A DNA stretch of 36,442 bases from Streptococcus sp. 68 (GTDB lineage: Bacteria; Bacillota; Bacilli; Lactobacillales; Streptococcaceae). A program made the position numbers and the translations under genes. Shown piece after piece: positions 16,128 through 25,374 of the stretch. Numbering within the stretch: the first letter of the stretch is position 1; each line of letters starts with the position of its first letter. The notes under the pieces were generated by a model. That model was not told where the DNA came from and did not search any database. It saw only the letters and a list, made by a program, of their open reading frames with translations. The DNA lies in contig NZ_VMMX01000005.1 in NCBI RefSeq assembly GCF_013277415.1, positions 304,965 through 341,406 on the forward strand, given 5' to 3'.

Positions 16128-16187
16128 ATTATACCACATGAAACGAATTGTTCGTAAAACGTTGTTGTTTAAATAATACAATTGTAT
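16128..16187 (-). promoter_or_regulatory. mleS promoter with two palindromes (candidate MleR sites)
   Basis: TGGTATAAT gives an extended -10 (16128-16133) with a poor -35, typical of an activated promoter. ACGAATTGTTCGT (16143-16155) overlaps the -35 area, and ATACAATTGTAT (16176-16187), a perfect 12-bp palindrome, is centred about 60 nt before the probable start. This pair of positions is where LysR-type activators usually bind (activation and recognition sites). Confidence 0.55.
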
Positions 16188-16361
16188 ACGCATATGTTAT
16201 AATGAGTCTACGAGAACAATTTCTAATAAACTCTTTTATACTCAAAACACTATTATTGATGATATTTTAAGTTATTATATTTTATAAATTTCTGAACTCA
16301 TCAAATTCTCGATGATCACTCTTTACTAAAAGTTTCGAGTAAAATAAAGCAATCATACAAA

Positions 16362-16390
16362 TTGACAATCCTAATTAAAATAAATATCAT
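16362..16390 (+). promoter_or_regulatory. Promoter of the XRE regulator gene
   Basis: TTGACA (16362-16367), 17 nt, TATCAT (16385-16390). Transcription would start near 16397, giving a leader of about 65 nt that includes the inverted repeat at 16433. The stretch 16204-16361 between it and the mleS promoter shows nothing else. Confidence 0.65.
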
Positions 16391-16432
16391 ATAAGTATGC
16401 TGTGTAATACTTTGTATTTTTTAAGGTGTTTT

Positions 16433-16468
16433 TTGTCATATAAAACTTGTATTCTATTTATATGACAA
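16433..16468 (+). promoter_or_regulatory. Perfect inverted repeat covering the XRE start codon
   Basis: TTGTCATATA (16433-16442) and TATATGACAA (16459-16468) are exact complements, 16 nt apart. The ATG lies in the right arm. It may be an operator for self-repression by the HTH protein, or an RNA hairpin hiding the start codon; no ribosome site is seen in front of the ATG. Confidence 0.6.
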
Positions 16469-16812
16469 CTAAAAACTATTTACAACAATATATTTCCCAA
16501 AAAGTGAAATATTTTCGAACTCAGAATAAAATGAGCCAGGAAGAACTTTCGGAACAAGCAGGACTCGGGCTAAAGTATATCAATCAACTTGAAAACCAAA
16601 ATGTGAATCTGACCGTTCACAGTCTTGAAAAAGTGATTGACGCACTAAAAATGACCCCAGAGGAATTTTTCAATTTTGATAGCCTTGAATCAACCTCTGA
16701 TAAGAGTGACAATCTTTCACTCAAAAGAATCAACATGAAGATTAAACAGCTCCCTATTGATAAACGAGAAAAGATGTTGGTCATTTTTGAGAGTATCTTA
16801 GATAATCTTTGA
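16462..16812 (+). CDS. XRE/Cro-type HTH transcriptional regulator
   Basis: A 116-residue DNA-binding protein. The Cro/C1 helix-turn-helix covers about residues 8-66, with MSQEELSEQAGL (helices 1-2) and KYINQLENQNVNLTVHSLEKV (recognition helix and beyond, split here by motif only) and PEEFF. The C-terminal 45 residues are basic and polar and may serve dimerisation. I use ATG 16462; a TTG at 16447 would add five residues. Its place between mleS and mleR is unusual, as S. mutans has mleR directly next to mleS. The target is unknown; the adjoining inverted repeat suggests autoregulation. Confidence 0.8.
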   Translation: MTTKNYLQQYISQKVKYFRTQNKMSQEELSEQAGLGLKYINQLENQNVNLTVHSLEKVIDALKMTPEEFFNFDSLESTSDKSDNLSLKRINMKIKQLPIDKREKMLVIFESILDNL

Positions 16813-16939
16813 GATCCCTGACTCACTTACATTTTAACTGGTGAATACTCGTATAGTCAAATTGTAGGATACGGATAAAAATTATTTATCTGCTGTTTTC
16901 CACTTATTTTCCTTCTCCAACTAATGAAAGTGAGCCCAT

Positions 16940-17818
16940 ATGAATTTAAAAGATCTACAATATTTTTATGACCTCTGCCAGCTTCAATCCTATACGGAAG
17001 TAGCAAAACAACATAAAGTCAGCCAACCATCTATTTCTTATGCTATCAAGCGCTTAGAGGAATCCTTTAACTGCAAATTGATTCACCATGACCCCTCGCA
17101 TCGTTCCTTCAAGCTAACTCCTCAAGGACAAATCCTTCTAAAGCATACAGAACTGATTTTACCTGAGGTCATTTCTACTCGCAAAGAAATTAATCGCTCC
17201 TTGGCACAATACTCTACTGTCGGATTCCCTCCTATTATCATTCAGTATCTCTTGGCTGCCTTAAACGAAAAAGATAAATTCGATTTTTTAAAAAAGGTAC
17301 GCCCTATTCGTGGTGGCTCAGTGGAGTTATTAAACCTTCTCATCAAAGGAGACCTTGATGCAAGTCTACTCGGTTTGATTGAACCTCTCAACTATCCTTC
17401 AATAGAGACACACGAGCTATTTCATAAAGAACTATATGTCGTTTTATCTAAGAATCATCCTTTTGCCACTGCTCCTTCACTCGCTTTTGAAGAATTAGCA
17501 GATCAATCCTTTATACTCTTAGACGAACACTTTGTTCACCTGAAAGCTTTTGAAACGCTTAATCAAAAGTATCAAAACAAGGCAGAAATATTCTTTAAGA
17601 CTGATGACATTGCCATCCTTAAAGAACTTTTAAAGAAAGGGATTGGCCTTAGTTTACTGGCTGATATCGCACTTTCTGATGAAGATGATGATTTAATAAA
17701 AATTCCTCTTATACCGAAGGACAAGATAACTTTTACAGTTTATTACGCTTACCTTAAATCAGCTACACCGTCATCAGAAGTAGAAGCCTTATTTAATCTC
17801 CTTAAATCATATGAATAG
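16940..17818 (+). CDS. mleR: LysR-type regulator, probable MleR
   Basis: A 292-residue LysR-family activator. Residues 1-60 form the winged HTH (MNLKDLQYFYDLCQLQSYTE, VSQPSISYAIKRLEES), followed by a linker helix and an effector-binding domain from about 90 with GDLDASLLGL, ELYVVLSKNHPFA and GIGLSLLADIAL. Position beside malolactic enzyme and length fit MleR, which activates mle genes with malate or low pH. The start has a weak ribosome site (GAAAGTGAG, 5 nt before ATG). A strong hairpin terminator follows immediately. Identity as MleR rests on context. Confidence 0.8.
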   Translation: MNLKDLQYFYDLCQLQSYTEVAKQHKVSQPSISYAIKRLEESFNCKLIHHDPSHRSFKLTPQGQILLKHTELILPEVISTRKEINRSLAQYSTVGFPPIIIQYLLAALNEKDKFDFLKKVRPIRGGSVELLNLLIKGDLDASLLGLIEPLNYPSIETHELFHKELYVVLSKNHPFATAPSLAFEELADQSFILLDEHFVHLKAFETLNQKYQNKAEIFFKTDDIAILKELLKKGIGLSLLADIALSDEDDDLIKIPLIPKDKITFTVYYAYLKSATPSSEVEALFNLLKSYE

Positions 17819-17860
17819 AAAAAACTCTAACTATCAATGAACTGATAGCTAGAGTTTTTT
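17818..17860 (+). terminator. Intrinsic terminator of mleR
   Basis: GAAAAAACTCTA-CTATCA and TGATAG-TAGAGTTTTTT form a long stem with a short loop and a T run, directly after the mleR stop. A runs on the other side allow bidirectional action. Confidence 0.9.
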
Positions 17861-17875
17861 ACATTGTAGATATTA

Positions 17876-17989
17876 GACTCAATGAAAATCAAAAAGCAAA
17901 CTAGGAAGCTAACCTCAGGTTGCTCAAAACACTGTTTTGAGGTGGCAGATAGAGCTGACGTGGTTTGAAGAGATTTTCGAAGAGTATTA
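17876..17989 (-). repeat. BOX element, shortened
   Basis: Begins with GACTCAATGAAAATCAAAAAG (boxC), has CTCAAAACACTGTTTTGAG in the middle and ends with the boxA tail GATTTTCGAAGAGTATTA. The GTAAGGCGACG primer-site part of boxA is missing: the text jumps from AGAGCTGACG to TGGTTTGAAG. Confidence 0.9.
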
Positions 17990-17992
17990 GAC

Positions 17993-18099
17993 TATAGTAG
18001 ATTGAAGCTAGAGTAATACGCCGCGACTTCTAAACCTTTTCTAGAAATGAATTTGACTTTCCTAATAAAGTTGTTCAGATTTTATTTCATCTCACTATA
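17993..18099 (+). mobile_element. RUP element (107 bp)
   Basis: It starts TATAGTAGATTGAA and ends TTCATCTCACTATA, imperfect terminal inverted repeats with TA at both tips, and is exactly 107 bp. Those are the hallmarks of the pneumococcal Repeat Unit (RUP), a non-autonomous element thought to be moved by IS630-Spn1 transposase. It shares ACTTCTA and TTGTTCAG..T.TATTTC with the second copy at 24940. Confidence 0.85.
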
Positions 18100-18128
18100 A
18101 TTCAATGATTTTCTAAGAATTCTATTTC

Positions 18129-18155
18129 TTTCGAAAATTCTTTCAAGCCGCTTTC
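18129..18155. repeat. Direct repeat, copy 2 (partner at 14114)
   Basis: TTTCGAAAATTCTTTCA is identical to 14114-14130, and GCTTTCAAA after a 5-nt gap is shared as well. The two copies lie at the two ends of the mle-containing segment. Confidence 0.6.
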
Positions 18156-18178
18156 AAAGTTTTTTCAAATCAGTCCAA

Positions 18179-18229
18179 CAAAAAAAGGTTTATAATTTCC
18201 ATAAAAGTTGACATGGAAATTATAAAACC
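18179..18229 (-). terminator. Intrinsic terminator of the ami operon
   Basis: GGTTTTATAATTTCCAT and ATGGAAATTATAAACC pair over about 16 bp (one bulge) with a 10-nt loop; TTTTTTT follows on the minus strand. It begins 5 nt after the amiF stop. Confidence 0.9.
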
Positions 18230-18233
18230 ATTA

Positions 18234-19160
18234 TTAGTTTAATCCTTGTTGATAACGTGCCAATTCGGCTTGGTTCGCCCAAACATAATGACCTGGACGG
18301 ATTTCAACCATAGAAGGTTTGTCAGTCTCATAGTCGTGTTGACTTGGGTCGTAAACCTTCAAGGCCTTCTTGCGTTCCAAGATTGGATCTGGAATTGGTA
18401 CCGCTGAAAGTAAGGCTTGAGTATATGGGTGAATTGGATTGTTAAACAATTCTTCTGTCTCTGCAACCTCTACAATAACACCCTTGTAAATAACTGCGAT
18501 ACGATCTGAAATAAAGCGAACGACCGACAAGTCATGGGCGATGAAGAGATAGGTCAAACCAAGTTCTTTTTGGAATTTTTTGAGCAAGTTCAAGACTTGG
18601 GCACGCACAGAAACGTCCAAGGCTGAAATGGGCTCATCCGCAATAACAAAATCTGGTTGCATAACCAAGGCACGGGCAATACCGATACGTTGACGTTGAC
18701 CACCTGAGAATTCATGAGGGTAACGAGTCAAGTGCTCAGCAAGCAGACCCACTTCACGGATAATATTTTGAACTTTCTCTTTACGTTCCTCTTCATCTTT
18801 GAACAGATGATGATTGTAAAGACCTTCAGAAATAATATAATCAACAGTCGCACGTTCATTCAAACTTGCAGCAGGGTCTTGGAAAATCATCTGGATTCGA
18901 CGAATCAATTCCGCAGCTTGTTCACGCGATTTCTTACCATTAATCTTTTGACCCTCAAAAATGATATCTCCATTACTTGTATCATTTAGACCGATTATCG
19001 CACGACCAATAGTTGTTTTCCCACTACCTGACTCACCTACAAGCGAGAAAGTTTCTCCCTTGTTGATAAAGAAGTTAGCATTTTTAACTGCGACAAACTT
19101 CTTACTTCCTTCACCGAAGGAAATTTCTAAATCTTTGATTTCTACTAATTTTTCAGACAT
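18234..19160 (-). CDS. amiF: Oligopeptide ABC transporter ATPase AmiF
   Basis: A 308-residue ATPase, one of two that power the Ami oligopeptide permease. Walker [11 protein letters not shown]-loop [11 protein letters not shown], signature FSGGQRQR and Walker [12 protein letters not shown] are present, and the C-terminal oligopeptide-ABC extension ([30 protein letters not shown]) follows. The start [17 protein letters not shown] has GGAAGGAAAT just upstream; earlier ATGs lie inside amiE. Last gene of amiACDEF, ended by a strong hairpin. Ami imports peptides as nutrients and as signals for competence and density sensing. Confidence 0.95.
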   Translation of the reverse strand: MSEKLVEIKDLEISFGEGSKKFVAVKNANFFINKGETFSLVGESGSGKTTIGRAIIGLNDTSNGDIIFEGQKINGKKSREQAAELIRRIQMIFQDPAASLNERATVDYIISEGLYNHHLFKDEEERKEKVQNIIREVGLLAEHLTRYPHEFSGGQRQRIGIARALVMQPDFVIADEPISALDVSVRAQVLNLLKKFQKELGLTYLFIAHDLSVVRFISDRIAVIYKGVIVEVAETEELFNNPIHPYTQALLSAVPIPDPILERKKALKVYDPSQHDYETDKPSMVEIRPGHYVWANQAELARYQQGLN

Positions 19161-19170
19161 TTCCTTCCTC

Positions 19171-20238
19171 CTAGTCTTCCAGATGGGCAAATCCCATTTT
19201 TTCACGGATTTTATCGTGGAGATTTGCAATCACAGCTGGTTTTTCTACTTTTGGAGCATCCTCATGAAGAAGCCAAGTTTTAGCCCAATGCGTCTCTGAT
19301 ACTGAGAATTGAGGAGCTTTTTGTTCAAAGTCAATCTGCATTGCATAGTCTGAACGCAAGGCAAAGGCATCCCCTTTCAGGTCAGTATAAAGTGACGGAG
19401 GTGTTCCTGGGATTGAGTAAAGATCCCCTTTATCATCAGCAAGCTGAGGCAAGCTAGACAAGAGACTCCATGTATATGGATGGCGAGGGTCATAGAAGAC
19501 TTCCTCAACCGTTCCATATTCAACGATTTCTCCTGCATACATAACCGCTACCTTATCCGCAATACTTGCTACCACACCAAGGTCGTGAGTGATAAAGATT
19601 GTTGTGAAATGATACTCATTTTGTAATGATTTGAGCAAATCAATAATCTGTGCTTGGATGGTCACATCCAAGGCTGTTGTTGGCTCATCACAGATTAAGA
19701 CATCAGGTCGGCAGGCAAGGGCAATCGCAATAACGATACGTTGACGCATTCCTCCAGAATATTGGAATGGGTATTCATCAAAACGTCTATCTGCGTCTGG
19801 AATCCCAACCTTATTCATGTAGTCAATCGCCAATTCTTTCGCTTCTTTAGCTGTTTTTCCTTGGTGTTTTACAATAACTTCTGTAATCTGACTACCAATT
19901 GTTTTAATGGGGTCCAAACTAGTCATTGGGTCCTGGAAGATCGTCGCAATCTTAGCACCACGAATTTGTTCCCAATCTTTATGAGAAGACAAGGATGTCA
20001 AGTCCTGACCACGGTAGTCAATACTTCCTTGGGCAATGCGACCATTTTCTTCAAGCATACCTGTGAAAGTCTTTGTCAAAACAGATTTCCCTGATCCTGA
20101 CTCACCTACCAAGGCTAATACTTCTCCTTCAACTAGTTCAAGGGAAACGCCGCGAATGGCTGTCAATACTTTGTCACGAACGTCAAATTCCACGACAATA
20201 TCGCGAGCAGTCAAAATTACATTTTTTTCTTTTGTCAT
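19171..20238 (-). CDS. amiE: Oligopeptide ABC transporter ATPase AmiE
   Basis: A 355-residue ATPase partner of AmiF. Walker [13 protein letters not shown]-loop [10 protein letters not shown], signature YSGGMRQR and Walker [12 protein letters not shown] are clear; [16 protein letters not shown] and the C-terminal [20 protein letters not shown] are typical of OppD-type subunits. It lies 8 nt after amiD and 10 nt before amiF, so it is part of one transcript. The two ATPases form a heterodimer under the AmiC/AmiD channel. Confidence 0.95.
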   Translation of the reverse strand: MTKEKNVILTARDIVVEFDVRDKVLTAIRGVSLELVEGEVLALVGESGSGKSVLTKTFTGMLEENGRIAQGSIDYRGQDLTSLSSHKDWEQIRGAKIATIFQDPMTSLDPIKTIGSQITEVIVKHQGKTAKEAKELAIDYMNKVGIPDADRRFDEYPFQYSGGMRQRIVIAIALACRPDVLICDEPTTALDVTIQAQIIDLLKSLQNEYHFTTIFITHDLGVVASIADKVAVMYAGEIVEYGTVEEVFYDPRHPYTWSLLSSLPQLADDKGDLYSIPGTPPSLYTDLKGDAFALRSDYAMQIDFEQKAPQFSVSETHWAKTWLLHEDAPKVEKPAVIANLHDKIREKMGFAHLED

Positions 20239-20246
20239 TTCTACTC

Positions 20247-21173
20247 CTATCTATGTGTACGTGGATCACTAGCATCCGCTAAGTTTTGACCAACTACGAA
20301 AAGGGACAAGGATACCAAGACAAGAGTTGTCAATGGAATCCAGAACAAGTAAGCATTGGTTGTTACGTTTTGTGAATAATCTGAAATCAAACGACCCAAA
20401 CTTGGCACTGTAATTGGTAATCCAAGACCGAAGAAAGACAAGAAGGCTTCGTATGAGATAAAGCTTGGAAGCATTTGAGTCATGGTTGTCACAATAACAG
20501 ATACCAATTGTGGCATAATGTTTTTGGCAACAATCTTCAAGGTTGGTGTTCCCAAAGTGCGTGATGCCAAGTTGTATTCCAAATCACGATAACGCAAGAT
20601 TTGCACACGAATCATGAAGGCAATCCCAATCCATGTCGTTACACTCATGGCAAAAATCAGATTCCAGAATCCAGCTCCGATTGAGTAAGTCAAGACAATG
20701 ACAATCAAAAGAGATGGGATGTTTGAGATGACATTATAAACTTCCATCATCACACGGTCTACTGATTTTGAAATACCCCAAATACCACCGACAAAGACAC
20801 CGATAACCAAGTTAATCACTGTCGCAATCACAGAAATGAGGATAGAGTTACGTGCTCCAAACCAGACACCGTCAAAAAGAGATTTACCATTACTGTCTGT
20901 ACCGAACCAATGCTCCGCATTTGGCTTGATATAACGAGCACTAAAGTCGTTTACCTTGCTGACATCATTGAAATCAAACTTAGAAAACATTGGGTAGATG
21001 AAACTCATCAAAATGATGGCTACCAAGATTCCCAACATGACTACAGTTGATTTTTTCTTCATAAATTGTCTAAACACTGATTTCCAGTAAGAATATGCTG
21101 GCGCATCAATAGTTTCAGAGGCAAAATCGTCACGTTTTACAAACTGAAATTTTTCTTTATCGATTGTAGACAT
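20247..21173 (-). CDS. amiD: Oligopeptide ABC transporter permease AmiD
   Basis: A 308-residue permease with an N-terminal cytosolic segment, a first transmembrane helix at about 44-65 ([20 protein letters not shown]), and five more in the BPD_transp_1 domain. The OppC N-terminal domain and the motif [20 protein letters not shown] are typical. The EAA-loop region ([19 protein letters not shown]) contacts the ATPases. Its ATG overlaps the amiC stop by one base, indicating coupled translation. Confidence 0.94.
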   Translation of the reverse strand: MSTIDKEKFQFVKRDDFASETIDAPAYSYWKSVFRQFMKKKSTVVMLGILVAIILMSFIYPMFSKFDFNDVSKVNDFSARYIKPNAEHWFGTDSNGKSLFDGVWFGARNSILISVIATVINLVIGVFVGGIWGISKSVDRVMMEVYNVISNIPSLLIVIVLTYSIGAGFWNLIFAMSVTTWIGIAFMIRVQILRYRDLEYNLASRTLGTPTLKIVAKNIMPQLVSVIVTTMTQMLPSFISYEAFLSFFGLGLPITVPSLGRLISDYSQNVTTNAYLFWIPLTTLVLVSLSLFVVGQNLADASDPRTHR

Positions 21174-22669
21174 TATTTGCCTCCTTTCTCAGTCAATTTA
21201 ATACGTGGGTCAATAATGGTCATCCAAATATCTCCTAAAAGAAGTGAGAAGATAGAAATACATGTAAAGATGAAGACAAGACCAACGACCATAGAGTTAT
21301 TAGATGCTTTTACAGAGTCAATCAACATTTTACCCATACCTGGGAAGGCGAAGACTGTTTCAGTAAGAGTTGCACCACCGATAACCCCAATAACGGCACC
21401 AGGAATTCCTGAAACCAGCGGAACCATGGCATTTTTAAAGATGTGTTTGTTTGAAATTTCTTTTTCAGACAAACCTTTTGCACGAGCAAAACGAACAAAG
21501 TCTTGTGATTGCAAGTCAATCATGTAACGACGAATCCAAATGGCTGTACCAGGAGCACCCAACAAACCAAGAATAACTGCTGGTAAAACATATGAACGCC
21601 AATCTCCAGCCCCTAAGATAGGGAATGAATCTGGTAAACCAATTGAGGAACCAATCAATCGAACAATATAAACAAGGGCGATTGTTGGAAGCGCCATCAA
21701 GAAGGTCAAAGCCCCTGTTGAGAAGCTATCGATCCAAGTGTTCTTGAAACGAGCCATGGCTGAACCAAGTGGCACGGCAATCGCATAAGAAATCACCAAA
21801 CCAATCAAACCAGCAATAGCAGAGCTGACAATCATAGATGGATATTGGTAATTACTTTCAGTCGCTGTATAAGGATCATCTTTCCCATAGCTAGCTACTT
21901 CACGAGAGTCAGCCTGACTAGGTGACTTGTAGGTTCTTGAGTAAATATTTACAGAAGACGTTTTCTTACCTGTTGGGAACTGAACTTGGGCAGTTTTGGT
22001 CTGTCCTTGACCTTGAGTAATAACCTGAAGAACTGGTGTATTAGCATAGGTTGGATAAGAGTCACCTAAATTGATATTCACAAAATTTTGATGCACAAAT
22101 GGGAACTGACTGTTGAAGTACAAGAGATATTTATGTTTAGTACCTGAACCGACCAATGACCATCCGATAGCTGGATCATTTTCGAAACGAAGGTAACGTT
22201 TCAAGTCTGGATTTTCAGGATCTTGAATTTTATTTGTATGGTCAATGTCAATCAAGTTAGCATAGAAGTGAAAAACACGTTCAAAAATTGGAATTTCACG
22301 AGTAGCATAAAATTGACCACTTTCAGTAAATTCTCCCAAAGTCCAACCATGACCTAATTGATTGATGTACTTTTCATAAATAGCTTTATTGGTCGCATTT
22401 GCCTCTACTGTTACAGAAGAATCCATGCTACTTGCCTTTTCTTGCAACTCTTTAGTATCGTAATACTCAATGTAGCCCATACGCTCAAACACAGTATTTT
22501 CATAGTTATCACGTTTATCAGCCGTTGTCGCAATCTTGTTATAGTTGGTATCCTGTTTGAAAATCAATTTTCGAGGAACCATTGTATAGATAATCGTGTA
22601 AGTCAAGGTTGTTACTAAGAAGATAGAAACCAATGACCGCAAAACACGCATAAAAATATATTTTTTCAT
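21173..22669 (-). CDS. amiC: Oligopeptide ABC transporter permease AmiC
   Basis: A 498-residue permease, longer than ordinary OppB because of a large extracytoplasmic domain (about 35-275) between the first transmembrane helix and the rest; this insert is typical of streptococcal AmiC. The channel domain follows with [20 protein letters not shown] and the ATPase-contacting loop [20 protein letters not shown] hairpin lies between amiA and this gene, so its expression may be lower than that of the binding protein. Confidence 0.95.
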   Translation of the reverse strand: MKKYIFMRVLRSLVSIFLVTTLTYTIIYTMVPRKLIFKQDTNYNKIATTADKRDNYENTVFERMGYIEYYDTKELQEKASSMDSSVTVEANATNKAIYEKYINQLGHGWTLGEFTESGQFYATREIPIFERVFHFYANLIDIDHTNKIQDPENPDLKRYLRFENDPAIGWSLVGSGTKHKYLLYFNSQFPFVHQNFVNINLGDSYPTYANTPVLQVITQGQGQTKTAQVQFPTGKKTSSVNIYSRTYKSPSQADSREVASYGKDDPYTATESNYQYPSMIVSSAIAGLIGLVISYAIAVPLGSAMARFKNTWIDSFSTGALTFLMALPTIALVYIVRLIGSSIGLPDSFPILGAGDWRSYVLPAVILGLLGAPGTAIWIRRYMIDLQSQDFVRFARAKGLSEKEISNKHIFKNAMVPLVSGIPGAVIGVIGGATLTETVFAFPGMGKMLIDSVKASNNSMVVGLVFIFTCISIFSLLLGDIWMTIIDPRIKLTEKGGK

Positions 22670-22693
22670 ATCATTTCCTTTAAAAATCCCAAA

Positions 22694-22723
22694 AGAACCT
22701 TCTCCTCATGGAGAGAAAGTTCT
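22694..22723 (-). terminator. Intercistronic hairpin amiA-amiC
   Basis: AGAACTTTCTC and GGAGAAGGTTCT form a stem of about 11 pairs, followed on the minus strand by TTTTGGG. The short T run suggests partial termination or mRNA processing that lets the binding protein be made in excess over the membrane parts. Confidence 0.65.
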
Positions 22724-22735
22724 ATTGAAAATTAT

Positions 22736-24724
22736 TTATTTCACATGACTTGCCAATTCTTTTTGAGCTTTCTCGTTTGACTCAGTCTTTTCTTTCAACC
22801 ATTTTTCACGAGCTTTTTCATACTCTTCTTTGGTGATTGCTTTTTCACCAACTTCAGTGTACTTCAAGTATCCTGAATTTTCACCTTTAAGGCCGGCTAC
22901 TGAATATGAAGAGCTAAATGGTAGAACTTTTGAAACATATGAAACGGCTGTTTCTTTAGGAGAAGCCATTACTGGAATTGTCAAGGCATTATCAGTCAAC
23001 CAAGCTTGTGCCACCGCGTATTTTTCATAACGTTTTTGAACATCTTGGTTTTCGCTGTTTGCGTCATCAAGTAATTTTCCATAGTCAGCTAAACCAAGTT
23101 TGCTTACTACTGATGCATCTGTGTTTTGGTCAATACCAAGGTAGAGGCGAGTGCTTCCTCCCTTAAGGACGAATTGATCCAAGAAAGTAGAAGGATCTTG
23201 ATAGTCAGGGTTCCATCCTAGCAAGGTATGGATATCCCAGTCTTGTTCTTTAGCTGTTGGAGCGCTAAATGAAATTGGTAAAGCTTCTGCTTGAGTCATT
23301 TGTTGTAAGTCTACAACAACATTATCTGAACCCAATACCTTTTCAATTGATTGTTTCAATGATTGAACACGGTTTACAACCGCTGTTGATTCTTGGATAA
23401 CCAAGGCATCCAAGTGGATTGGGAATTCAACACCTTCAGCTTGTAGGCTTGATTTTGCTTTAGCAAAGACTTCTTTAGCTTTTTCTTCATTGTAAAGTCC
23501 ATTTTGAGAATCTGCTAGAGACACGTTTGACCAAGTAGAAGAATTTGTCTTAGCCAAGCTATCTTGTACCAATTCACCAAATGTCTTCTTACCAACTTGA
23601 AGATTATAAGGTGCAAACGTATTACGGATGGCTACTGAAGCTCCATCAGTACCATTTGTTTGAGCTGAGTAAGAATTGCGATCGACTGCAAAGTTCAAGG
23701 CTTGACGGAATTCCTTGTTTAGCAATGCTTTCTGAGTAGATGTCTTTTGGGCATCACTTGTTTTGGCAGTGTGGTTATAGGTTGTACGGCCATAGTTCAA
23801 GCTGACAGTTGCAACACCCGCACCTGGTTCATTAAAGTAAATGTTATCTTTGAAGTCAGCTGCATATTTTTCATATGTAGAACTTGTAGGGAAGATACGC
23901 GCCTTGCTATATTGACCATCGGCAAAACCTTTGGCAATCACATCTTGGTCCTTACCATCCCAGAAAGTGAACTTAACGTTCTCAATTTTTACATTTTCTT
24001 TGTCCCAGTAAGCATCATTTTTAGCCATCTCGATAGATGATTTTGGAGTTACAGATTTTAAGACAAATGGACCGTTATAAAGAATAGAGTTAGCATCTGT
24101 TGGGGCACCAAAACCTTCCCCTTTTGAAGTTAAGAATTCTTCATTAACCGGCATCATGACACCACTAGTGGTCTTGTCATTCCAGAAAGTTTCTGGCTGG
24201 TTCAAGGTATATTCTAGTGTTTGATCATCAAGTGCTTTTACACCAACGGTTGAAAAATCGCTTGTTTCACCCTTGATATAGGCTTCTAATCCCTTAATAG
24301 AAGAGCTAACGATTGAAAGTCCTTTTGATTTTCCATCTACGGCGTGTTTCAAACCAGTAACGAAGTCTTTAGCAGTGACAGGAGCGTACTCTTCTCCCTC
24401 TGCTGTCACCCATTTAGCATCCTTACGGATTTTATAGGTATAAGTCAAACCATCTTTTGAAACTGTCCATGATTCAGCAATAGAAGGAACCAGGTTACCA
24501 TATTTATCATTAGCCAACAAACCATCTACAGCATTTGTTGTGACGAATGATGTTGAGTCGATATTGCTGACGATATAATCCAAAGTTTCTGGATCTGTTT
24601 GATAAACATATTGGTAATCTTTTGCTAGTTTAGCATTATTTGAACTAGTGTTTGAACACGCAGCTAGAACTCCTGACGCTAATAAGGTAGCTCCCGCTAC
24701 AGCAAGCACTTGACTTTTTTTCAT
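22736..24724 (-). CDS. amiA: Oligopeptide-binding lipoprotein AmiA
   Basis: A 662-residue peptide-binding lipoprotein (SBP_bac_5 family). The signal peptide ends in the lipobox VLAACSN with Cys23 as lipid anchor. Family features include YQTDPETLDYIVSN, the SIAESWTVSKDGLTYTYKIR block and GWNPDYQDPSTFLDQF. It delivers peptides to AmiCD and is a receptor for short extracellular peptides in pneumococcus. GAGGAG stands 8-9 nt before the ATG. It is first gene of the operon, with a promoter and CodY box close upstream. Confidence 0.96.
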   Translation of the reverse strand: MKKSQVLAVAGATLLASGVLAACSNTSSNNAKLAKDYQYVYQTDPETLDYIVSNIDSTSFVTTNAVDGLLANDKYGNLVPSIAESWTVSKDGLTYTYKIRKDAKWVTAEGEEYAPVTAKDFVTGLKHAVDGKSKGLSIVSSSIKGLEAYIKGETSDFSTVGVKALDDQTLEYTLNQPETFWNDKTTSGVMMPVNEEFLTSKGEGFGAPTDANSILYNGPFVLKSVTPKSSIEMAKNDAYWDKENVKIENVKFTFWDGKDQDVIAKGFADGQYSKARIFPTSSTYEKYAADFKDNIYFNEPGAGVATVSLNYGRTTYNHTAKTSDAQKTSTQKALLNKEFRQALNFAVDRNSYSAQTNGTDGASVAIRNTFAPYNLQVGKKTFGELVQDSLAKTNSSTWSNVSLADSQNGLYNEEKAKEVFAKAKSSLQAEGVEFPIHLDALVIQESTAVVNRVQSLKQSIEKVLGSDNVVVDLQQMTQAEALPISFSAPTAKEQDWDIHTLLGWNPDYQDPSTFLDQFVLKGGSTRLYLGIDQNTDASVVSKLGLADYGKLLDDANSENQDVQKRYEKYAVAQAWLTDNALTIPVMASPKETAVSYVSKVLPFSSSYSVAGLKGENSGYLKYTEVGEKAITKEEYEKAREKWLKEKTESNEKAQKELASHVK

Positions 24725-24760
24725 TTATTTACTCCTCTTATAAAGTATAGGTTATTATTG

Positions 24761-24789
24761 ATTATACCATATATTTTAAGATATTTCAA
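24761..24789 (-). promoter_or_regulatory. ami operon promoter
   Basis: On the minus strand TTGAAA (24784-24789), 17 nt, TATAAT (24761-24766) with an extended TGG: a strong sigma-A promoter 37 nt before amiA. Confidence 0.85.
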
Positions 24790-24801
24790 GAAAAGTAAAC
24801 G

Positions 24802-24816
24802 AATTTTCAGAATATT
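24802..24816. promoter_or_regulatory. CodY box upstream of ami promoter
   Basis: AATTTTCAGAATATT agrees with the CodY consensus AATTTTCWGAAAATT at 14 of 15 positions and lies 12 nt upstream of the -35. CodY control of the ami genes fits what I recall for pneumococcus; binding at this site is inferred. Confidence 0.65.
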
Positions 24817-24939
24817 TAGGCTTATTAACACAAATTTTTCATTTTTTCTGAATATATGATTCAAATTATCGTTCGAAGTATCAAAGGCTACAGCGAAAAT
24901 AGGAAATTTGACGCAGAAACTTTGGAGCTTAGGAAGACC

Positions 24940-25046
24940 TATAGTAAAGCGAAATACAGACTGAACAATGTGATTTTGGAATTCAAACTAAATTATAACA
25001 ATATTGTAGAAGTATCATTCTAGTATTCAAGATTCAGTTTACTATA
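24940..25046 (-). mobile_element. RUP element, second copy (107 bp)
   Basis: Perfect 9-bp tips TATAGTAAA / TTTACTATA with flanking-type TA ends and a length of exactly 107 bp. Its reverse complement aligns with the copy at 17993 (shared TATAGTA..., ACTTCTA, TTGTTCAG, TATTTC). It interrupts the non-coding stretch behind the tacL terminator. Confidence 0.85.
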
Positions 25047-25079
25047 TCTTTTTCACACCAACCTTATTCCGAATTCAAT

Positions 25080-25373
25080 TACTTTCGTGATTTACACATA
25101 TAGATTAAGACTATCTTTTATACTTTAAAATTTCTCGCTACCTTATCCACTATATACGCCTTGCTATCACGTTCCTGTTAGTAGTGCCACGATTTCGCTA
25201 TCCCTTCCTTTGACAATTCTTATTTCCTGCGTCAGACTTAAAACGATCTATCCCCAGACCATTTTAATCCACTACCTCACGATAGTCAGGCTTGGGGAGA
25301 GCTATTGTATTCACCGATAGTGGATCCCTACAGAGGACTTACACCTCAGATACACGACATGCCCAGTGTATAT
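25080..25373 (-). mobile_element. Probable group II intron 5' remnant
   Basis: On the minus strand the text runs CTGGGCATG, GTGTATCTGAGGTGTAAG followed by TCCTCT, later ACAGGAACGTGATAGCAAGG, TAGTGGATAAGGTAGCGAG. These resemble the domain I of bacterial group II introns (CCCGGCATGG...GGTGNAAGTCC...ACAGGAACGTG). There is no reverse transcriptase and no domain V, so it is a dead 5' piece, truncated near the RUP. It begins right after an intrinsic terminator, the site preferred by class C introns. The boundaries are approximate; the bases at the presumed 5' end do not read GTGYG. Confidence 0.5.
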
Positions 25374-25374
25374 A

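Noticed and set aside
24868..24969. Plus-strand frame starting MIQIIVRSIKGYSENRKF near the ami promoter
   Set aside because: Short, no ribosome site and interrupted by the RUP; possibly a remnant but no family recognised.
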